This document shows positions 50,567 through 59,431 of a stretch of DNA of 64,000 nucleotides, piece by piece. The notes under the pieces are model-generated. The model did not search any database and was not told the DNA's origin. It was given only the letters and a program-made list of their open reading frames with translations. Each line of letters opens with the position of its first letter. Position 1 is the stretch's first letter. The translations under genes and the position numbers were made by a program. This DNA comes from Agromyces ramosus (lineage in GTDB: Bacteria; Actinomycetota; Actinomycetes; Actinomycetales; Microbacteriaceae): the NCBI RefSeq assembly GCF_004216665.1, contig NZ_SGWY01000002.1, positions 844,685-908,684 on the forward strand, in the 5' to 3' direction.

Positions 50567-51858
50567 AGTGCTGCGCCTTCGCGCCCGTGGAGGCGCTCAT
50601 ACAGGTCGAGGCTGAGCGCCGCCGTCCAGCTGAACCGCAACGTGCCGCGAGGCTCGCCGCTGATCGGGTCGACGTACTCGGGGAAGTCGTGCTCGAGTCC
50701 GAGGTCGGCCATTTGGCTGGCGAGCGATCGGGCTTCGTCGTGGAAGCCGCGCTCGTGCAGCGCCTCGGCGATGAGCCAGGCGGTGTTGAACCACGACGGG
50801 CCGCGCCAGTACCGAGAGGAGTCGAACGTCGGCGCGGTGAGGTCGTGGCTGGGCACGAGTGCGGCCTGCCCGAGCCCGAAGTGCTCGCTCTCGAGCATCG
50901 TGAGGAGTTCGTCGGTGTGCGGGAGGTCTGGAATCAGCAGCGGCGCGAGGCCCGAGACAGTGCGGTACGGCTGCAGCTCACCTGAGACCACATCGCGGGC
51001 GACATAGCACCCGAGCTCGGGTGCCCAGAGGGTCTCGAGCGCCTCGGTCAGCGCGTGCGCGCGATCAGCGTGCGGCGCCGGGTCATTGCCCAGCAGCTCC
51101 GCGATTCTGCCGAGCGCCCACTCCGACCGCGCGTACAGGGCATTCACCGCCGGGTCCTCCAGCACGAACGGGTACCCGGCGTCGCGGTCGTCGCAGTCGT
51201 GGTCGCGATAGCGGGCCGCGAGGTAGAGGTACTTGCCGTACTCGGCGTTCGAGGGTCGGTGGCTCGCGTCGGCGTGGTCGAGATCGGGGCGCGGGATGTC
51301 CCCGCGGAAGGTCTCGCCGATGGCCGCGAGCGGTGCATCCCAGTACGGCGAGTTGTCCATTCCGCTCTCCCAGGGATGCAGCACGTGCACGAGCCCCGAT
51401 GGGTCTGTGCGGCGGTCGGCGAGATAGCCGTGCCAGGCGAGCAGTCGCTCGTAGGCCCGTGGCAGGAACCGGCGACGAGCGGATGCCTCGGGGTCGGCTT
51501 GGTGCACGAGCAACACGGCGAGGGCGTGGTTCGGCGGCTGGATGAGGCCTGAGGTCGGCACCGGGGGCGAGCCCGGGATCCGCTCGCTGCGCCAGAATGC
51601 GGCCCCGGGCGAGTAGTGCACGTCGAGCCGCGGGTTGAAGACGATCTGCGGCAGGCGGCCGTCGGCCCACTGGGCGCTGAAGATGGTGTCGAGCTCCTGC
51701 TGGGCGCGACGTGGTGAGATGTGGCGCAGGCCGATGGCGATGAAGGCGGAGTCCCAGCTCCACTGGTGCGGGTAGAGTCCCGCGGCAGGCACCGTGTAGC
51801 TGCCGCGCCAGTTGCGGGCGAGCACGCGGGTCGCCGCAGCCATCGCGAGGTCGTTCAC
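50563..51858 (-). CDS. GH63-like (mannosylglycerate hydrolase type) glycoside hydrolase
   Basis: 431 residues forming an (alpha/alpha)6 barrel throughout. The sequence GLYPHQWSWDSAFIAIGL near the start, HPWESGMDNSPYWDAPL in the middle and YWRGPSWFNTAWLIAEAL near the end are the marks of the MGH1-like branch of GH63. The Asp of the ESGMDNS segment is the expected general acid and a C-terminal Glu the base. Related enzymes split mannosyl- or glucosylglycerate and other small alpha-glycosides. GTG 51858 overlaps the isomerase gene as GTGA. No signal peptide, so it acts in the cytosol on imported material. Confidence 0.82.
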   Translation of the reverse strand: MNDLAMAAATRVLARNWRGSYTVPAAGLYPHQWSWDSAFIAIGLRHISPRRAQQELDTIFSAQWADGRLPQIVFNPRLDVHYSPGAAFWRSERIPGSPPVPTSGLIQPPNHALAVLLVHQADPEASARRRFLPRAYERLLAWHGYLADRRTDPSGLVHVLHPWESGMDNSPYWDAPLAAIGETFRGDIPRPDLDHADASHRPSNAEYGKYLYLAARYRDHDCDDRDAGYPFVLEDPAVNALYARSEWALGRIAELLGNDPAPHADRAHALTEALETLWAPELGCYVARDVVSGELQPYRTVSGLAPLLIPDLPHTDELLTMLESEHFGLGQAALVPSHDLTAPTFDSSRYWRGPSWFNTAWLIAEALHERGFHDEARSLASQMADLGLEHDFPEYVDPISGEPRGTLRFSWTAALSLDLYERLHGREGAAL

Positions 51859-52661
51859 AGGTACCGCCGCAGCAGGGGCGGAACCGACGGCAGCACGTCA
51901 GCCGCCGCGCCGGAGAGTCGGCTCTCGATCGCGATCGGACCGTCGTAGCCGATGGCCTGGAGCGTGGCGCCGAAGAGTGCCCAGTCGATGTGGCCGGCAC
52001 CCGGCTCGAGCCGGTTGGAATCGCTTGCCTGCACGTGGCCGATGTACGGGCCTGCCTCGATGAGGGCCGCCGCGGGGTCGGCCTCCTCGATGTTCATATG
52101 GTAGGTATCGGCGCCGATTCGCACGGAGTCGAGGCCGACGAGGCGGATCAGCTCGACGGCGTCACCGAGCCGGTTGACCATGTGGTCCTCATACCGATTG
52201 AGAGGCTCGAGGTAGAGCGTGACCGCGAGTTCGGATGCGAGCTCGCCGAGCGTGCCGAGCGCGTCTACGAGCACCGTCGTGTCGTCCTCGGGCGAGCGCG
52301 GCGGCTCGAACGGTGGCAGGCGTCGCGAGAACATGCCCCACGAGGCCGGCGTCATGGCGCCGCGACCGCCGAGGTCGGCGATGACCCTGAGCTGCTCCCC
52401 CATCTGCGTGATGGCGTCACGCCGCAGGTCGTCATCAAATGCCCCGATGAAGTGGCTCATCTCCACGCAGACCGTGGGCATCGGCACGCCGTTCGCCGCC
52501 GCTCGGCGCAGGTCCCTCAGCCGAGCCGCGAAGGCACCGTCGCCACCGCCGCGGAGCTCGATGCCGTCGAATCCCCATGCCTGCGCGATCTCCCACTTCT
52601 GCTCCAAGGTGTCGCCCTCGAGCACTTGCTCCTGCACGCAGATGGCGTTGAGGACGGTCAT
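51855..52661 (-). CDS. TIM-barrel sugar phosphate isomerase/epimerase family protein
   Basis: 268 residues of the xylose-isomerase-like TIM-barrel fold. Metal-binding positions look intact: Glu in YLEPLNRYEDHMVN, Asp in RIGADTYHMNIEE, His in IGHVQASDSNRLEPG and Glu in IAIESR near the end. Members act as epimerases, isomerases or keto-sugar lyases. ATG 52661 overlaps the dehydrogenase gene as ATGA. A second family member lies in the rightward operon at 59431, and the two are only loosely alike. Its position between a dehydrogenase and hydrolases fits processing of an oxidised sugar. Confidence 0.85.
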   Translation of the reverse strand: MTVLNAICVQEQVLEGDTLEQKWEIAQAWGFDGIELRGGGDGAFAARLRDLRRAAANGVPMPTVCVEMSHFIGAFDDDLRRDAITQMGEQLRVIADLGGRGAMTPASWGMFSRRLPPFEPPRSPEDDTTVLVDALGTLGELASELAVTLYLEPLNRYEDHMVNRLGDAVELIRLVGLDSVRIGADTYHMNIEEADPAAALIEAGPYIGHVQASDSNRLEPGAGHIDWALFGATLQAIGYDGPIAIESRLSGAAADVLPSVPPLLRRYL

Positions 52662-53707
52662 CGCCCCTCCTCCCTCATGTCGATCACGACCTGCAATGCG
52701 TCGCCCGGATGTTCGTCGAGCATGCGGTAGACGTCGGCGACATCGCGCAGAGGGACGGTGCGCGAGATGAGCGAGAGGAGATCGAGCCGGCCGGCCGCGG
52801 CGAGCTCGATGGCCGTGCGGTTCAGCCGGAGCCGGTTCCAGCGATGCGCCACCGCCGGACCGGATCCTGAGATCTGGGAGCTGATGAGTTGGACGCGGTT
52901 GTGGTGGAACTCCTCGCCGAGTCGCAGTCCCACGGCGTCGCCCTGGAGGAAGCCGGCCGCGACGACGCGCGAGTTATAGCCCACCGACCGCACCGCCTCG
53001 TGCAGGGCACGGGCATTGCCGGTGATCTCGATCGCCACGTCGGCGCCGCGGCCGTCGGTCAGTTCGCGGATACGCTCGGCGACGGGCTCCGCGGGATCGA
53101 GCACGTACTCCGCCCCGAGCCTGGTCGCGAGTGCCCGACGAGGCTCGATGCCATCGACGGCGATCACGCGAGCGCCGTTGAGGCGTGCGAGCTGTGCGAC
53201 GATCTGCCCAGGCACGCCAAGCCCGAACACCGCCACCGTCTCGCCGACGTGGATGTCGGCGTCGATCACGGCGTTCAGCGCCACTGCACCGATATGCGAG
53301 AAGATCCCGATCCGCGGGTCGACGCCATCGGCGAGCAGTCGCGCGCCGGCGAACTCCGCGTCGATGACCGCGGACGTGCGGTGCCCCCAAGTTCCCCAGA
53401 CCCGGTCGCCCACGACCACGCCCGCAGCATCGGGATCGGCGACCTCGACGATCTCGCCGACCTCCTCGTAGCCCAGCGTGGTGACTGGGAACGAAGGAGT
53501 CGAAGCGCCCTCGGTGAACAGCCTGGACTCGGCATCCCATTGCTTGGTGAGATGCGGGCTCGTGCCCCGGTAGGCCGTGAGTTCGGTGCCGGCCGAGATG
53601 CCCGAGAAGAGGGTGCGCACCCGCACCTGCCCCGGTCGGAGCAGCGCCTCCGCCTCATCGACGAGATCAACGACCCGAGCCTCGGGGAACGTCACGCTCG
53701 AGCCCAT
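52658..53707 (-). CDS. MDR-superfamily dehydrogenase lacking zinc ligands (leftward operon)
   Basis: 349 residues. The GroES-like domain (~1-140) reads LFSGISAGTELTAYRG and TTLGYEEVGEIVEV where alcohol dehydrogenases have GICGTDL and GHE, so the catalytic-zinc Cys and His are replaced. The Rossmann domain has VAVFGLGVPGQIVAQLARLN. This subgroup is often annotated as zinc-binding dehydrogenase in sugar clusters. ATG 53707 follows GAGGAGGG. It begins a leftward operon of five overlapping genes. A paralogue with the same substitution starts the second half of the rightward operon (60283). Confidence 0.83.
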   Translation of the reverse strand: MGSSVTFPEARVVDLVDEAEALLRPGQVRVRTLFSGISAGTELTAYRGTSPHLTKQWDAESRLFTEGASTPSFPVTTLGYEEVGEIVEVADPDAAGVVVGDRVWGTWGHRTSAVIDAEFAGARLLADGVDPRIGIFSHIGAVALNAVIDADIHVGETVAVFGLGVPGQIVAQLARLNGARVIAVDGIEPRRALATRLGAEYVLDPAEPVAERIRELTDGRGADVAIEITGNARALHEAVRSVGYNSRVVAAGFLQGDAVGLRLGEEFHHNRVQLISSQISGSGPAVAHRWNRLRLNRTAIELAAAGRLDLLSLISRTVPLRDVADVYRMLDEHPGDALQVVIDMREEGR

Positions 53708-53987
53708 TCGTCCCTACCCTCCTCGTCACCCTCCACGTCGTGGCGACGGTGACACCATACGCGGCCGCGTCAGAACTTGCAACCAGTTTCGTCCGGGAAT
53801 CGGACGGAACGTGAGCCGTGATTTCGGGGGTCCATTCCATCAATTCTGTCATTAGGACTTGTGGTCGGACATATATCGGTGTTCAATGAGCGCAGCACTG
53901 CACGGTCTCGTGGAATGTGTCGACGTCGACCATGCGAGTGCTCCGCCCTCCGGCGGCACCATGACCGTGCGATCGAAATGAGAACTC
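53708..53987. other. Divergent control region of the sugar locus
   Basis: 280 bases between the dehydrogenase start and the binding-protein start. It is AT-richer around 53825-53885. Inverted repeats include CGTCCG-GGAAT-CGGACG at 53790-53806 and the palindrome GTCGACGTCGAC at 53919-53930. I could not assign -35/-10 pairs reliably. The ROK regulator encoded at 57395 probably binds here. Confidence 0.5.
53790..53806. promoter_or_regulatory. Inverted repeat, candidate operator
   Basis: CGTCCG (53790-53795) and CGGACG (53801-53806) flank five bases. It sits 83 bases upstream of the leftward dehydrogenase start and about 180 before the rightward binding-protein start. Confidence 0.35.
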
Positions 53988-55379
53988 ATGCGCAACGTCC
54001 GCGCAGGCATCATCGCCGCTGTAGCGGCATCCGCCCTTCTCCTCACCGGCTGCTCACCCGATGGCGGCGACGACGCCACCGGTGATGAGACCATCACCGT
54101 CTGGACACTCGAAGACGTCGCCGAGCGAGTCGAGGCGCAGCAGGCGATCCTCGACGAGTACGCGGCCGACGCCGGCGTTGAGATCGAGCTCGTGGCCCTC
54201 GCCACCGACCAGCTCGCCACGGTGCTCGCCTCGTCCGCAGCCGCGGGCGAGCTGCCCGACGTGATCGGGGCGGTTCCGCTCAACTCGCTGTACCAGCTGC
54301 AGACCGACGGCGTGCTCGACGAGTCTGCCGCCGCCCAGATCGTCGACTCACTCGGCGCCGACACGTTCGCTGAGCGACCGCTCGCGCTGACCCAGTCCGA
54401 CGGCGACCAGCTCGGCGTGCCGAGCGACGCCTGGGCCCAGCTGCTGTTCTATCGCGCTGACCTCTTCGAGGCGGCCGGGCTCGAGGCGCCCACCGACTAC
54501 GACTCGATCATGACGGCTGCCACGACGCTCCAATCCCCGGAGCTCGCCGGCATCGTCGCCGCGACCGCACCTGCCGACTCCTTCACGCAGCAGACGTTCG
54601 AGCATTTCGCGCTCGCCAACGGCTGCGAACTCGTGGACGACGACGCCGAGATCGTGCTCGACAGCCCTGAGTGTGTGGAGGCGATCGACTTCTACACCTC
54701 GCTCATCCGCGACGGCTCCGTGGCCGGCAACCAGGACGCCGACACGACGCGCGCCGAGTACTTCTCCGGCGGCGCCGGCATGATCGTGTGGTCGTCGTTC
54801 CTCCTCGACGAGCTCGCGGGCCTGCGAGCCGACGCACTGCCGACCTGCCCTGAGTGCCAGGCTGACGCGACGTTCCTCGCGGAGAACACCGGCATCGTGA
54901 GCGCGGTCGAGGGACCGAGCGGGTCGGAGCCCGCCTCGTTCGGCGAGGTCGTGTCGTGGGCCGTCCTCGATGGGGCATCCGACGGCACCAACGAACTCGT
55001 CGAGTACCTGATGGGCGACGGCTACCTGGAGTGGCTGGCCATCGCGCCCGAGGGCAAGGTGCCGACGCGACTCGGCACCGCCGACGAGGCCACCGCGTAC
55101 GCCGACGGTTGGAAGGAGCTCGAAGCGGGTGTCGACACCAAGGCGCTGCTGTCATCGGTCTACCCCGCGGAGGTGCTCCAGTCGGTCGTCGAGGCGCCCG
55201 AATCGTTCAACCGATGGGGCCTGCCGCAGGGTCAGGGCGCCCTCGCCGGCGCGGTCGCCGGCCAGTTCGTGATGCCTGGCGTGCTGTCGGAGACGATCAA
55301 CTCCGGCGTGAGCGCCGAGGACGCGGCGAACCAGGCGGCCGAGGAAGCCAACGTGATCAAGGAAGACCTCGGCCTCTAG
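53988..55379 (+). CDS. ABC sugar transporter, solute-binding lipoprotein
   Basis: 463 residues. The signal ends in lipobox LLTGC with Cys22. A family 1 extracellular solute-binding fold follows: ITVWTLEDVAERVEAQQAIL, ELPDVIGAVP, GVPSDAWAQLLFYRADLFEA, and YFSGGAGMIVWSSFLL. It captures sugar outside the membrane and hands it to the two permeases encoded next. Cys in CELVDD, SPECVEA, and CPECQAD could form disulfides. ATG 53988 is preceded by a weak GAGAA. The gap to the first permease holds a stable hairpin. It is the first gene of the rightward operon. Confidence 0.88.
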   Translation: MRNVRAGIIAAVAASALLLTGCSPDGGDDATGDETITVWTLEDVAERVEAQQAILDEYAADAGVEIELVALATDQLATVLASSAAAGELPDVIGAVPLNSLYQLQTDGVLDESAAAQIVDSLGADTFAERPLALTQSDGDQLGVPSDAWAQLLFYRADLFEAAGLEAPTDYDSIMTAATTLQSPELAGIVAATAPADSFTQQTFEHFALANGCELVDDDAEIVLDSPECVEAIDFYTSLIRDGSVAGNQDADTTRAEYFSGGAGMIVWSSFLLDELAGLRADALPTCPECQADATFLAENTGIVSAVEGPSGSEPASFGEVVSWAVLDGASDGTNELVEYLMGDGYLEWLAIAPEGKVPTRLGTADEATAYADGWKELEAGVDTKALLSSVYPAEVLQSVVEAPESFNRWGLPQGQGALAGAVAGQFVMPGVLSETINSGVSAEDAANQAAEEANVIKEDLGL

Positions 55380-55393
55380 CCGACCGAGCGATG

Positions 55394-55428
55394 GGTGCCC
55401 GGTTCGCGGAGGACGCGGACCGGGCACC
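55394..55428 (+). terminator. Intra-operon hairpin after the binding-protein gene
   Basis: GGTGCCCGGT (55394-55403) and ACCGGGCACC (55419-55428) pair perfectly over ten bases with a 15-base loop. It lies between binding-protein and permease genes, where partial termination or 3' protection often raises binding-protein levels. Confidence 0.7.
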
Positions 55429-55446
55429 TGATCGGAGGAAGAACCC

Positions 55447-56460
55447 ATGACGGCAACCGAGCCAGGCCTCGAGCAGGCGACGCCGCCCCCCGAGCCCACC
55501 GCTGCGCCGACGTCGCGAACCAGGCGGCGACGCACGCTCACCCAGCACGACGCGCGAACCGGCTTCGTGCTGATGAGTCCGACGCTGATCATCCTGCTCA
55601 CCGTGGTCGTGCTGCCCCTCATCTGGGCCGTGATCATCTCGTTCCAGGAGCTGACGCTCATCCAGATCGGCACCGCCGATCCGTTCAGCGGATTCACGCT
55701 CGAGAATTACCAGCGGGTACTGAGCTCCGGCGCGCTGTGGTCGAGCCTCGCGACGACCATCGGCTACACCATCGGATCGGTGTTCCTCGTCATTCTGTTC
55801 GGTACGATCGCCGCGCTCGTGGTACGTCGCCCGTTCCGCGGCCGCACGTTGGTCCGCGCGGCATTCCTGCTGCCGTATGTGGCTCCCGTCGTCGCCGTCA
55901 CGTTCGTGTGGCGCATCATGCTGAACCCCGAGTTCGGCATCGTCAACGAGTTCGGCCAGAACGTGCTCGGATGGGAGGCGCCGATCCCCTTCCTCACCCA
56001 GGCCGTGGCCGAATGGGAGGTCCTCGGGCTCACCATCCCCGTGCCGACCGCGCTGCTGACCGTCATCGTCTTCGAGGGCTGGCGGTACTTCCCGTTCGCG
56101 TTCCTCTTCATCATGGCCCGCCTCGAGGGGATGTCGGCGGAGCCCGAGGAGGCCGCGCTCGTCGACGGCGCCGGCCCCTGGCAGACGTTCCGGTACATCG
56201 TATGGCCGCAACTCGTGCCCATCATCGGGGTGCTGGCGGTGCTGCGCACGATCTGGACCTTCAACGAGTTCGACGACATCTTCCTGCTCACCGGCGGCGC
56301 GGCCGGGACCGAGGTCGCAAGCGTCCTCGTGTACCAACTGCTCACCGTGCAGCGAAACGTCGGTGCCGCGTCGGCCATGTCGGTCGTGCTCGCCGTGCTG
56401 CTCATCATCATGCTGGGCGCGTACGTGCTCATCATGCGACGGAGGGGAGAGAAGCTGTGA
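55447..56460 (+). CDS. ABC sugar transporter permease 1
   Basis: 337 residues. Six transmembrane segments from residue ~40; the EAA loop is EPEEAALVDGAGPWQTFRYIVWP, which contacts the ATPase. It is of the MalF/UgpA type. A soluble, Arg-rich N-terminal segment precedes the first helix. ATG 55447 follows GGAGGA. It overlaps the second permease by GTGA. It forms the channel with permease 2; no ATPase gene is in the window. Confidence 0.88.
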   Translation: MTATEPGLEQATPPPEPTAAPTSRTRRRRTLTQHDARTGFVLMSPTLIILLTVVVLPLIWAVIISFQELTLIQIGTADPFSGFTLENYQRVLSSGALWSSLATTIGYTIGSVFLVILFGTIAALVVRRPFRGRTLVRAAFLLPYVAPVVAVTFVWRIMLNPEFGIVNEFGQNVLGWEAPIPFLTQAVAEWEVLGLTIPVPTALLTVIVFEGWRYFPFAFLFIMARLEGMSAEPEEAALVDGAGPWQTFRYIVWPQLVPIIGVLAVLRTIWTFNEFDDIFLLTGGAAGTEVASVLVYQLLTVQRNVGAASAMSVVLAVLLIIMLGAYVLIMRRRGEKL

Positions 56461-57395
56461 GCACCGCAACCGCGAGCGCCGTCGCCGCCGAAGTCGTCGA
56501 AGCCCCGGCCCGCAGGCGACGGAGCCGGCCGCCGGCCTCGCGACGACAGCGTGCGTTCCTCGGAACCCTGAGGTGGGTGACGATCGCGCTCTTCCTCATC
56601 GCGACCCTGCTGCCGTTCCTCTACATGCTGCTGCTGTCGGTTCGACCCATCGAGAGTCTGCTGCGCGACCCGAGCTCACTGCTCCCCTCACTCGACGAGC
56701 TCACGCTCGAGACATACCGCGACGTGCTCGCGCCGGTGTCCGAGGGCGGGCAGGGCTTCCTGACCTTCCTCGGCAATAGCGCGATCGTGGCGGTCAGCTC
56801 GGTGATCCTCGCGCTCGTGATCGGAATCCCGGGCGCGTACGCCATCGCCCGGCTGCCCTTCCGCGGGAGACGGCAGGTCAGCGGGCTGTTCCTCGCGACG
56901 TACCTCTTCCCGGCGATCATCATCGCCATCCCGTTGTTCGTCATCTTCACGAGGATCGGGCTGCGCGGGTCGCTCGTCGGATTGGTGATCGTCTATCTTG
57001 CGCAGACCGTACCGGTCGCGATCTACATGATGCGCAACTACTTCCAGACCGTTCCCGAGTCGGTCGAGGAGGCCGGACTGATGGACGGGCTCTCGCGGCT
57101 CGGCGTCATGTGGCGGATTACGCTCCCGCTGTCGATGCCGTCGCTGATGGCCACGGGGCTGTTCGTCTTCATGATCGCCTGGAACGAGTTCCTGTTCGCG
57201 CTGCTGTTCCTCGTCGACAAGCGCCCGCTCTGGACGGTCTCGCTCGGCCTGTCCCAGTTGTCTGGCAGTATCGAGGTTCCGACGACCGTGCTGATGGCGG
57301 GGTCCGTCGTGCTGACGTTGCCGATCATCATCCTGTTCTTCCTGACCGAGCGGCTCCTCACCGGCGGGCTCACCGCCGGGGCCGAGAAGGGGTAG
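56457..57395 (+). CDS. ABC sugar transporter permease 2
   Basis: 312 residues, GTG start overlapping permease 1 (GTGA), preceded by GGAGGGGAGAG. Six transmembrane segments follow a basic N-terminal stretch (PARRRRSRPPASRRQR). The EAA loop is SVEEAGLMDGLSRLGVMWRI with the terminal LP. It is of the MalG/UgpE type. Its stop TAG shares one base with the GTG start of the ROK regulator. A shared MsmK-like ATPase encoded elsewhere probably drives the importer. Confidence 0.88.
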   Translation: MSTATASAVAAEVVEAPARRRRSRPPASRRQRAFLGTLRWVTIALFLIATLLPFLYMLLLSVRPIESLLRDPSSLLPSLDELTLETYRDVLAPVSEGGQGFLTFLGNSAIVAVSSVILALVIGIPGAYAIARLPFRGRRQVSGLFLATYLFPAIIIAIPLFVIFTRIGLRGSLVGLVIVYLAQTVPVAIYMMRNYFQTVPESVEEAGLMDGLSRLGVMWRITLPLSMPSLMATGLFVFMIAWNEFLFALLFLVDKRPLWTVSLGLSQLSGSIEVPTTVLMAGSVVLTLPIIILFFLTERLLTGGLTAGAEKG

Positions 57396-58576
57396 TGAGC
57401 GTGGCGGGCACCTCAGCAAGCGCATCGGCCGGCGAGATCCTGGCACTGGTCAGGTCGGGCCGGGCGCGCACGCGTCGCGACGTGCAGGAGATCACCGGCC
57501 TTTCGCGATCGACCCTCGCCTTGCGGATGTCGCAGCTCATCAACGCCGGATACGTGCGCGAGGTGGGTCAGGCCGCGGGGTCCACCGGCCGCCCCGCGAA
57601 GATCCTCTCGTTCGATGAGGCACGGCAACTCGTGCTCGCGGTCGACCTCGGGGCCACCCACGCCAACCTCGCCATCGTCGACGCTGGCGGCCAGATCATC
57701 GCGCAGGCGCACGCCGAGCTCAGGATCGAGGTCGCACCCGACGAAACACTTCGAATGCTGGCCAAGCGACTCGGCGAGCTGCTCGCCCGTGCCGGACGCG
57801 GAATCTCCGAGGTCGTCGGCGTCGGCGTCGGCATCCCGGCGCCGGTGCGCTTCGCGACGCAGCGTCCGAATAATCCGCCGCTGATGCCCAGTTGGCACGA
57901 TTTCCCGGTCGGCGAGACCCTTCGATCCTTGCTCGGGGTGCCGGTGTTCGTCGACAACGACGCCAACCTGATGGGACTCGGCGAGACCCGGGAGCGGTAC
58001 CCCGACGCGCCCAGCCTGCTGTTCGTGAAGATCGGCACCGGCATCGGCGCAGGTGTCATCCTGCACGGCGAACCGGAGCGCGGCATCGCCGGAGGCGCGG
58101 GTGATATCGGGCACATCCGCCTTCCCGACGCCCACCACCGCTGCACCTGCGGCGCATCCGGATGTCTCGCCACCGAGGCGAGCGGCGGCGCCATCGCGCG
58201 GATGCTCCGCGATGAGGGTCGCGACGTGCTCTCGGCCACCGAGGTGAGCCGGCTCGTCGGCGAGGGCGACCCGCGCGCGATCGCCCTCACGGAGCGGGCC
58301 GGCCACCTGCTGGGCGATGTGCTGGCAACCTCTGTGGCGCTCCTCAACCCGTCGGTCCTGGTGCTCGGGGGTGCAATGTCGGCACACGGCACCACGCTGC
58401 TCGAAGCCGCGCGCGAGCGGATCTACGAGCGCACCGTGCCGCTGGCGACTCGGGAGCTCTTCATCGCTTCCAGCTCGCTGGGCGCCGATGCGGCAATCCA
58501 AGGCGCCCGCCATCTGGTCATCGACCAGACGTTCTCCGCCGACGCCGTCGACTCGCGCCTCGAGCTGGTGGGATGA
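57395..58576 (+). CDS. ROK-family transcriptional regulator
   Basis: 393 residues. An N-terminal winged helix (~12-57, SRSTLALRMSQLINAGYVRE) is joined to a ROK kinase-like sugar-binding domain with DLGATHANLAIVD (84-96) and the zinc motif H-x-CTCGASGCLATE near residue 250. ROK repressors respond to sugars or sugar phosphates. The GTG start at 57395 shares a base with the permease stop; GTG 57401 is an alternative. It lies within the rightward operon and probably controls both divergent units. Downstream ATG follows directly after its TGA. Confidence 0.87.
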   Translation: MSVAGTSASASAGEILALVRSGRARTRRDVQEITGLSRSTLALRMSQLINAGYVREVGQAAGSTGRPAKILSFDEARQLVLAVDLGATHANLAIVDAGGQIIAQAHAELRIEVAPDETLRMLAKRLGELLARAGRGISEVVGVGVGIPAPVRFATQRPNNPPLMPSWHDFPVGETLRSLLGVPVFVDNDANLMGLGETRERYPDAPSLLFVKIGTGIGAGVILHGEPERGIAGGAGDIGHIRLPDAHHRCTCGASGCLATEASGGAIARMLRDEGRDVLSATEVSRLVGEGDPRAIALTERAGHLLGDVLATSVALLNPSVLVLGGAMSAHGTTLLEAARERIYERTVPLATRELFIASSSLGADAAIQGARHLVIDQTFSADAVDSRLELVG

Positions 58577-59431
58577 ATGGACCTCACGTTCGAGGGACAC
58601 GAGTTCGCCCGCTATCGACCCGACGCCACTCCACGCCCGCACCTGGATCGACTGGCCACCGTCGACGGCGTACAACTCCTGCGGGTGCTCGATGCACCGC
58701 TGCCAGGAGGATCGGATGACCATCCGCACCATCGCGGCATCTGGTGGGGCCACCGGAACGTGAACGGCGCAGACGTCTGGACCGAGTATCCCGGCCACGG
58801 CTCGATCGTCTCCCACGGCGACGTGACGCGCACCGAGACATCCGAGGTCGTCGACATCGCCCACGAGGCCGACTGGCTGGATGCCTCGGGCGACGTGCTG
58901 CTGTCGGAGCAGCGCACCATCCGCGCCCACCGGCCCAATGCCGACGGAACGCAGGCGCTCGACCTCGAGGGCACGCTCATCGCCGGCGCGGGGCCTGTGA
59001 GACTCGGCGATACGAAAGAAGCCGGACTCGTCGCGGTGCGCCTTGCACCGAGTCTCGAGGAGCGAAGGGGTGGGCAGATCCAGACCGCGACCGGCGCGAT
59101 CGGCGAGGCGCAGGCATGGGGAACGCCGGCGCGGTGGTGCGCTTACTCCGGACTCGTGGGAGACGCAGAGGTCGGGCTCGCCGTGTTCGACCACCCTTCG
59201 AATCCGCGGCATCCGGTGCGGTGGCACGTCCGCGACTACGGCTTGCTGGCAGCCAACCCGTTCGGTCTCTCGGATTTCCTCGGCGACGGTGAATCCGACG
59301 ACCTCGCCGACGGCACGATGACCCTTGCGATCGGTGAGCGCGCCACGTTCCGCTACCGTCTGCTGACGTTCCGCGGCGCAGTCGACGCGCCATCCCTCGA
59401 CCGCCATTTCGAGCGATTCGCGGATGCCTGA
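58577..59431 (+). CDS. DUF6807 (PmoA-like) family protein
   Basis: 284 residues. The HPHHRGIWWGHRNVNGADVW segment is the signature of the DUF6807/PmoA-like family, a beta-sandwich found widely in bacterial sugar clusters with Gfo/Idh oxidoreductases. Further conserved-looking positions are FDHPSNPRHPVRWHVRDYG and NPFGLSDFLGDGE. Despite one family name it has no relation to methane oxidation. The catalytic role is not established. ATG 58577 follows the ROK stop without a gap, and its stop overlaps the isomerase gene as TGATG. Confidence 0.75.
   Translation: MDLTFEGHEFARYRPDATPRPHLDRLATVDGVQLLRVLDAPLPGGSDDHPHHRGIWWGHRNVNGADVWTEYPGHGSIVSHGDVTRTETSEVVDIAHEADWLDASGDVLLSEQRTIRAHRPNADGTQALDLEGTLIAGAGPVRLGDTKEAGLVAVRLAPSLEERRGGQIQTATGAIGEAQAWGTPARWCAYSGLVGDAEVGLAVFDHPSNPRHPVRWHVRDYGLLAANPFGLSDFLGDGESDDLADGTMTLAIGERATFRYRLLTFRGAVDAPSLDRHFERFADA

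Noticed and set aside
53872-53877. TATATC as -10 of the sugar-importer promoter
   Set aside because: No acceptable -35 occurs 16-18 bases upstream on that strand.
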